A stretch of DNA of 64,000 nucleotides from Sinonovacula constricta. Its lineage: Eukaryota > Mollusca > Bivalvia > Cardiida > Solecurtidae. The DNA is taken from positions 45,984,396-46,048,395 of the forward strand of contig CM017572.1 in assembly GCA_007844125.1 (NCBI GenBank), read 5' to 3'. The position numbers and the translations under genes were made by a program. Below, one piece after another: positions 49,901-58,900 of this stretch; the first letter of the stretch is position 1; each line of letters opens with the position of its first letter. Below the pieces are notes generated by a model that saw only the letters and a program-made list of their open reading frames with translations, made no database searches and was not told where the DNA came from.

Positions 49901-52900
49901 AGTGTATAACAAAGCATCAACATGTTTCTTGGGTAACAAAGCGTAATCACAGAAAAAGCTAGGGGTGTATTATATAGAACCTATTGCGATTGTTTCCATT
50001 TTCGGATGGTGGTGACTCTTATGTAACATTTCTTCCAATGTACAATCTATATTTTAGAAGAGGGTTTACTTGCAGCTGAAGACTGCTTTCCAATTTCTAT
50101 TCATTGTACATTTGATTCACTACGCATTTATTTTGACCATTGTTTGCACACCTGTAATCTGGTACACGGTCAAATTTATACCACCCAAATAGCCTTCTGG
50201 GTGCCTTGATTTGCTGTAGTTTTTAGCAATAACTACAACTTATATGTTATATATATATTTATATGTTAACTGCAGCAAGTTACGAGGTAAGTGTAGTACA
50301 TACGCTGGCAGATTCCACAGCTCCGTTGACAGTTGTCCTTTGCCCAGCCAGCGTAGTTGGTACATACGGCGGGGATCTCGTACTTGCCACAGTCAGGGTT
50401 CTGGTCCTGACAGGGGTCAGGAATCATGGTTGTCATGGGCAACGGGGTCAGAGTGTCAACAGTGGGCGGGATCGCTGCAAAGGGAACATGCATATAGAGC
50501 TGTCTGAGAGATATTTTAAGACTCATACTGTTAAATGTTGTGTTTATCAATGATCTTATTTATGGAGTTCATTGTATATAGTTGCATACAAGCACACTTT
50601 CGCATGTGCTTTATTTGCATGTTATTACGACGAGCAAGTCAAAATGTTCTATCTGACCCGATCCGTTCATATTCATTTATTTATTTGGATTTAGTAGCTA
50701 GAATAAATAGTTTATGGAATATTGCCATATTTAAAAGAGTTCATCACAAGTACAAACACGTGTACATGTATAGTAAACATTTAAGCCACCGCATATTGAT
50801 ACGGTGGCGCTGTTATTGATGTTGGAGATGTTGTTGTTGTTGATTACAATGTTAATGATGCTGCTGATGATGGTGATAATGATAACTACGATGATGATGA
50901 TAACGATGATGATGAAAGCCTATGATGACTGATGATGACCAATGACACTGTTGATTACTATACCAGAACAAGTTTGGCTATTAAGCTGGGCGGTGATCTG
51001 AGATAGTTTGCTGAAGTCAGTCACGGTGAGCACGTGGGTATTGTCTGGATCCGTTGCGACAGCATTCAACTCACTGCGGTCAACATTAGCACCGACACCG
51101 ACGGCAAACACCTGCACACATAGACAGGTACATTAAAAAGAAACAGTTAAAATCAGACAAAATACACATACGTGTGTGTGAGCCCAAAGATGCTTAAGCA
51201 TATTAAACAACCAACCATAAGACACAGATAGACAAATGCAATGGTCTTTATTTTAACTTAAGAATATGACTAGCTTCGGACAAATGATTATTTGCAATTT
51301 CAACAAAAACATATCAATTCCAGACTACAGTTGGTCTAGCTGATATTTAAGTTTTCTACACATTCACATCTTTATAAACCATGATAAATATTGGATTATA
51401 ATACCGACGCAGATAATTTGTTAAACATATAAAACGTAAATATTTTCCAACAAGGCATCTGAGAATACACGTCATATGTATATACGTCGGTCATAGGCTA
51501 TAGATGTACAATGATTTATGCGCTAGTGACGGCTATGTTTGGCACAGACATTCTCAAGTCTTGGTGTCATATACACGCTCCACTGTGAAAAAGTCTTTTA
51601 GACCAGTGAGACAATACGCAAGTATGTTGCAACGGAATAGTAAGAGAAAAAAGACGAGTACCTGAACACCGGCGTCTCTTAGTTTCTTCGCCTCAGCGAG
51701 TGTTGATGGCCTGTCAGTAGACTGACCGTCTGTGACCAGGATAGCGATGTTGCCCACACCAGGGCGGTCACCGTTGGTTGCTTTAAACATCGTGTTGTAA
51801 GCATCCTGAAAGTTAAGCAGCACTCACTATTAAGTCTTTCTGCCTATTACCAACAACAACCATCATACGATCAGCAATATATGTAATTATGACACACACA
51901 CACATTTTAACAAGGCTTAAAATATTTTAAAGTGGGATTTATAGACGTCGAAAGTCTGATATTCCGAAGTTATACTGTCCTTTTTTTGTAGTATTACATT
52001 AATACTATCGTGCTAATTATCATGGGCGGTAGAGGAGAAATATTCTTGATATCAGGATATCTCACCTTGAGAGCCTGGCCAGTGTTGGTCGTGCCTCGCT
52101 TGTAGGGGATGTTGGCGATGGCAGCGTCTACTGCGGCATTGGTCATGTGTGTGTTCAGCTGGAACTGCTGGAATGTACGGTCACTGAAGATCTCCACGCC
52201 CACACGGATCTTGTCAGCTCCGATGTCGAAGCTGTTGGTCACTTGTTGGACAAAGCCGAGCATCTTGTCATAGTTAGGCTGACCAATACTGCCAGAGGAG
52301 TCCAAAATGAAGACAATGTCGGCCTTGGCATTGCAACTGGGAGCCGATGTTGGACCAGCCAGTGGCTTAGAGACTGGAATGTATTGAACGGAAATGTTGA
52401 AACGTCATATTTATTCTATGCGCCTCTTTATAAAACTTGGGCTGATGTCTTAAAACTAATAACTAAATGAAGCGAACATCTCAATAATTGTTCTTATTTA
52501 AATAAGTCATTCATTAATTTCAACACTATACAACATGGTCATTCACAGTCATTATACTATTATAAATAGAAATGAAACAAACCCGAAAATCAAATAACAA
52601 GACAATCTATGTATTGTTTGTATAAGTCACCTTCGCATGCTTTTGTGGACATTTCCGCCTTCAGTGACTTCAGGGCATCGAAGTTATCGGCAGTAAACAC
52701 GTGACTTCTGTCGGGGTCCGTGGCGATTGCGTTCAGTTCAGTTGTGCCGATGCCGTTACCCACACCGACAGCAATCATAGTGATACCGGCGTCTCTGGCT
52801 GCCTGTGCTTCCTTGGCCGTCAGCGCAGCATTGTTGGAATTACCGTCCGTAACAATGATGGCCACGTTTGGCACGTTAGGTCGGTCCCCTACAAGTTAAC

Positions 52901-55900
52901 AAGTTTTGTATGGAACAACGTAATTGAAATACATATCATATGAAGTAAGACTAATTTGAATATAAAACAACAGAAAGGGTGATAGAAGAGTAGCCGGATA
53001 AAAGGGAGAAAATGTGTAAGCGGTCCGGTTAGCTCAGTCAGTACAGCATTCGCCCTATAAAGCAATTCGAACATACATGTAGTCATGTCTTTACTAATTG
53101 CTAATAAACAACATCTCCAGTTGGCTTATACGGAGAACCTTTTAATCGTAATATTGGAAGGACTGTGTGGACACACCTGCGGCGGCAGTGAAGCTATTTG
53201 TCGTCATGAAATGAATAGCCTCTCCTGTGTGGGTAGTACCACCATTGTATGCGATATTGTTGATAGCACTCTGAAGGGAGTTCTTGTCCAGGTGCTGGTT
53301 CATCGTGAACTCGGACTTAACGGTTGTCTGGAAGGTATCTACGCCGATCTGGACTGCATTGGGTCCAATGTTGAAGCTATTGGCGAGGTCGTGCACGAAT
53401 CCTTTCATCTTGTCGAAGTTAGCAGAGCCAACGGATCCAGATGAATCAAGCAGGAAGACGATATCTGCCATGGCGTCACAGTCTGGCTTTGGCATTGGTG
53501 TCGTTGGGATTGGTGTTGTAGCCGGCACTGTTAGAAAGAAGACGTTCACTGTTAGCAATCTGTGCACAAAACCTACCGTTCTTCAATTTCACCTATGTAT
53601 GCTGCACACGCCTATTTAAAAATGCTATAAAACTAAAATAACATTAATCCTTATTTGTGTGGTTTTCAGCGTGATGAACAATAACTGTATAAAAACAATT
53701 TTATTCCACATGATTTAAATTGTATTACGACTTTTTATTTATAGATATGTTTTCAAAAGGCGTATCAAAACTATTTAAACTGAAAAAAAGATAAATATAC
53801 AAATCATTATCGATTCAGCATTTACCTTCACATGTTTTTTTGGCCAGTGAACCCTTAATTGTGCTCAGCGAGTTGAAGTCTGTCACCTGGAACACGTGGG
53901 TGCTGTCGGGATCTGTTGCCATGGCATTGAGCTCATCTACCTTGGCACCAGAGCCAACACCAATGGAGAAGACGGTGATCCCAGCCTTCCTGAGGAGGTC
54001 TGCCTCGGAGGCGGTGGCGGCGGGGCTGTTGGACTGACCTGGAGACAGGGTGCACACCGTAGATACGTTGCAACAGTTAATTTTAATAATACGCATGATA
54101 TTATGATACAGGTATATTTCAGTTTCAAGCGAAGGTAGGTTAGATCTGTTTTGTTGATTTTCAAAATTAGTTTACATTTTGCGTTCACACAGACCGGGAT
54201 AAGCTGAAAATATTATCTTTTTATTTGCTTTATGAAGTGTGATTTTGGATTGAATTCAAAGATATGGGTAAGAAAACAGGTTCAACCTTTTTTTTTATTT
54301 ATTCCTACCATTGTTGTTATTACGCCATTTGTTATATTCAAAGCTGTATTCGAAAGAGCACTGTTTTAGTCATGACGTTAAAGCTCCTTTATCTATTTGT
54401 TTAGTTTGAAGGGTTCGTGAATTGGCATGAATGGCTTGCTTACCGTCGGTGATGATGATTGCTATCTTGGCAGCATTGGCGCGCATACCATTGGCGGTCT
54501 GGAAGGCTGTCTCCCGGGCATACTTGATGGCCTCGGCAGTATGGGTGGTCCCCGAGGTGTAGCTGTAACAGGCAGATATCACTGCTGCTTAGACAAGACA
54601 CCTGACACCTTATATACGAATAGTGTTTGATCTAATGAGCTATTAATCATTAAGAAGAATATAAGCCTAGTTATTTGCTTACAAATACATGTAAAGGTGA
54701 CAGTTAAGACATAAATAGATTCTGATCTGCCTATAGTGTTTCTGGTCAGAAAGATCCCAGCGGATTCAAGTTTATTTGACTCTACACCAGTTGCTTTGAC
54801 CTGATCAATCATCGTTCATGAGAAATTGTGTTCATATTTGAAATATATTGTAAAAAGGAAGCAAAAGAAAATTTTCTTCATCAATTTTTTACATTTTTGC
54901 ATTTGGTGTTATCATGATTTATTATTTTAGTTGTAAAACCAGGTTTTTAAAGATTATAAAATATCAAATGTTATTGAATGTCCAGAATAATTAAACAATG
55001 GTACCCATACATTTGACTTTAAGAAATCAGTTAACTGTATCTGATCCCCATGCACTTTTTACCCGAACATCTATCAATTTAGGTACATGGCTAGTATCTC
55101 GTAGACACAGTCATCAGAGACTTAAAGATGACACTGAGATACCATCAACAGTAGCTTTGTTCCTAAATATTTGTGTAATATAAATGCATCATTTCATATA
55201 CAATCATTGTTGTGTTCGAAGTTTATAAAGACTATCGGATGAACGCATACTTACGTTGTTGACTGGATAGCATTCTCAATGGCAGCCTTGTCCATGAATT
55301 TATTGAGATGGAACTGCAGGTATGTCTTGGAGTCGAACGTGATGAGCCCGACGTGGGTCTCGGCCGGGCCGATAGGAAAGCCGTTCACCATGGTCTTCGT
55401 GAAGTTGAGCATCTTGTTAAAGTTAACACTCCCCACACTGCCGGAGGCGTCCAGGATGAACACAATGTCAGCAGGCACGGTACTGTTACAAGCTGAAACA
55501 GACTCCGACGTATCAGGCTGAGCTTGCTTGTTATATGGAACATTATACATTAATAACGTTTATATAGTTTACACAGAATGACTGTATATGGCAAGACTCC
55601 AAATAAATTATGCGTTTAATTTGGTCATCTGGCTAAATCAGTTACAAAATCTGTTTGTATTTTTCGAAAATAATCGTTGATCGATTATTATTATTATTTA
55701 TAAACTTCACTTATAATTATATAATGTCACACGCTGTCTTTCATGGGCATAATTTAATCGTTGTTTACCTGGAGTAAATGTTGTTGGTACGGGGGTGGTC
55801 CTGGGAGGGGTTGGTGGTGGAGTTGTAGGACAAGCCTGACTGTTGCACGCCTGGTTCTCCCTGGTGTTACCATGGCAATCAGCGCCACCATTAGCGGGTC

Positions 55901-58900
55901 GAGGGTTGGTGCAGCTTCTCTCTCTAAAGTGAGTTCCTCCCCCACATGTCTTTGTGCACGGGGAGAAGGATCCCCAGTTGGTCCAACCTCCGTCAACTAA
56001 AATTAGCATCATGTTGTTACAGGTATCTACTTTTCGACGAACTGTGTAGTGCAGTTGACAGTGATAGCTTACTAAATTTATCATTAAATTAAATTAGAAT
56101 GACATTTATTATGCAAATTGCCGTTTCTTATATCAGCTTTCGTATTTTATCAGTTTTCTTTGTATTTTCGCTTTCGTAATATTTGTTAAAATTATATACA
56201 CTTGTTAAGCAATACCGTTTAGTTTTATGTACGTAATTTAATATTTTTAATGCGTTATCTTGAGAATCTAGTACGTATTATTCACACACAGTTCATTTCG
56301 ATTTTTAAATGTGTTTTCCCCCGGAATTATCATACATTTGTTTGTTTCCATAGAAACCTATACTAGTATTTGGATATTTACGCGGATGGTCAACATCGAG
56401 TTTATAAACCCGTGTTTTCAATGTCAATGAGCATTAAAGATCCCACCTTGAAAGAAAATCTTTATATGGACTGAATAAATGGATGCGTTAACCAATGATT
56501 GTTCATTGCGTTCCAAACTTTTATACCAGTCCGTATTCTTTATGAGATTTTTAAATACAATTTATAAATACAAACTCTTTAATCTTAGTGGGCCATAGGC
56601 AAAACAAATATTCATTTGCTTTGTATTTCATCCTTTGTTCATCTATTAAATTATAATTCTACTGTTGTTGTTTTCTGAAGGAAAAGGGCCATTATAAGAA
56701 GAAGGAAAAGCACTAAATGGTTTCGTTTGTATGTGCATCTTTACAGTAATAAGCAATAGAATTTTTTATAGATTATGGTAAAGAATGGTTAATATATCTC
56801 GGATTTTGCAGTATGACGTTATTTTAAGTTCAAAATGTCTATAACTTAATTAATGTCTTTAAAGAAAAGAATATACACCTTGCAACAACGTTTAATGACG
56901 ACCCAAGACGAGGTAATTTCAAGAAACAAAAAATTGTGCCTTTGCTAAATAACTATTAAATTACTAATTCAATAAGCGTTTAACTAATGCAATTACTTGT
57001 GCAAGCTGTTTTCTTGAGCTCTGCCTGCAACGTGTTGAGGGCGTCAAAGGTGGTCACCTGGAACACGTGCTGTTGGTCCGAGGCGATACGCCCTAATTCG
57101 GCAGTGTCCACACCAGCGCCGATACCGATTGCAAACACCTGGAACACACGGCAAGATAATGGTTGCCGGACGATAAGAACAGAAACAGGCTTCTTAACCT
57201 TAATGATATCATAAAGGCGACGAATATGCTACTCCACCGTAATTAAAATCTATATCTGATACACTTTTCAAGATTGACCTTCTACTAGTTTTTTTTATTC
57301 ACTGCGTTATCAGTGTTGCTGCTCCACACCGCCGGTCCTAACCATGTATTACATCTTTCTTTTCAGGATATAACCTGTTGCTTTATTAACGCAGTGTAGT
57401 TTTCATAGATATTTCTTTCAACAGAATGGTCGAGGTCGAACAATACCTATGAATAACGCCAATATAACATCTGCCTCAATGGTCTACATGTTATGTGTTA
57501 GCTTTCACCCCAACCCCTCCCCATGTTCGAACCTCGCACAATGACATTTTTATCGTTTTACTTTTCTAGCAAAGATAATAATTTAGAAATTCTACGTAGA
57601 TAAAGATTATCTTTAGATTTTGTGAATGTTGAGATAGATTTAGACTAACAACAAGCGACATTTAATTGAAACTAAAAAAGCAGAACTTTATTGATACATG
57701 CCATCTAGTATGCGTTTCATGTAATTGTTGACTTTTGAATGTACAATTGGCGACGTGCTGGAGCGCGACGCCTATATATGGAATGCTCACTGACATTTGT
57801 CCATGGGGAAAGTTTGTTTTGCGGATTTTCATAACCCTGATAAATTACGGGTCGTAATTCGGTACATTGAGTTCTATTTTTTGTTTTGTTTTATTTTATT
57901 AGCGACACGCTAGAGCGCGACGCCTGTTTATGGAATGATCACAGAAATTTGCACATGGGGGAAAGTCTGTTTCGCGGACTTTTATAACCCTGACGGTCAC
58001 TATTCAGTGCAATGAGTCCTATTTTTTTTATTTATTCAAATGTAAAACTTTATATCACAGTTTCTTTTAAATTTGTTTTAATCGTTTACGTCAATGTTTT
58101 TCTTGTTTGTTTATGTATTTTAATAAAGAAAACTGTCGGATACCACCCTTCATTAACTTTAAACATGTATGTAACAATTTCTTTTCAATTTGCCTAGCCT
58201 TTAATGCTTCGCACCAACGGCTTTCTTGTATGTTTCTAGTTTGCTAAGAGTTAGCTTGCATATATATATATAGGTTTGTTGTTTAAAGTCATTTCTCAGG
58301 TTGGTTGTTTAAAGTCATTTCTCAGGTTGGTTGTTTAAAGTCATTTCTCAGGTTGGTTGTTTAAAGTCATTTCTCAGGTTGGTTGTTTAAAGTCATTTCT
58401 CAGGTTGGTTGTTTAAAGTCATTTCTCAGGTTGGTTGCTTGAAGTCATTTCTCAATCTGGTTGTTTAAAGACATTTCTCAGGTTGGTTGCTTAAAACCAT
58501 TTTTCAAGTTGGTTGTTTAAAGTCATTTCTCAGGTTGGTTGCTTAAAGTCATTTCTCAATCTGGTTGTTTAAAGTCATTTCTCAGGTTGGTTGTTTAAAG
58601 CCATTTCTCAGGTTGTTTGTTTAAAGTCATTCCTCAATCTGGTTTTTTAAAGTCATTTCTCAATCTCGTTGTTTAAAGTCATTTCTTAGGTTGGTTGTTT
58701 AAAGCCATTTCTCAATCTGGTTGTTTAAAGTCATTTCTCAGGTTGATTGTTTAAAGCCATTTCTCAGGTTGGTTGTTTAAAGTCATTTCTCTATCTGGTT
58801 TTTTAAAGTCATTTCTCAATCTCGTTGTTTAAAGTCATTTCTCAGGTTGGTTGTTTAAAGCCATTTCTCAGGTTGGTTGTTTAAAGCCATTTCTCAGGTT

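Noticed and set aside
48456..50474. ShK modules as evidence for a venom or channel toxin
   Set aside because: The domains are embedded in a large multi-domain secreted protein with vWA and VWC units. ShK folds are common in non-toxic matrix and enzyme proteins.
53020..53085. A functional tRNA gene
   Set aside because: The D-arm is good, but the anticodon and T arms do not form a cloverleaf; a SINE relic fits better.
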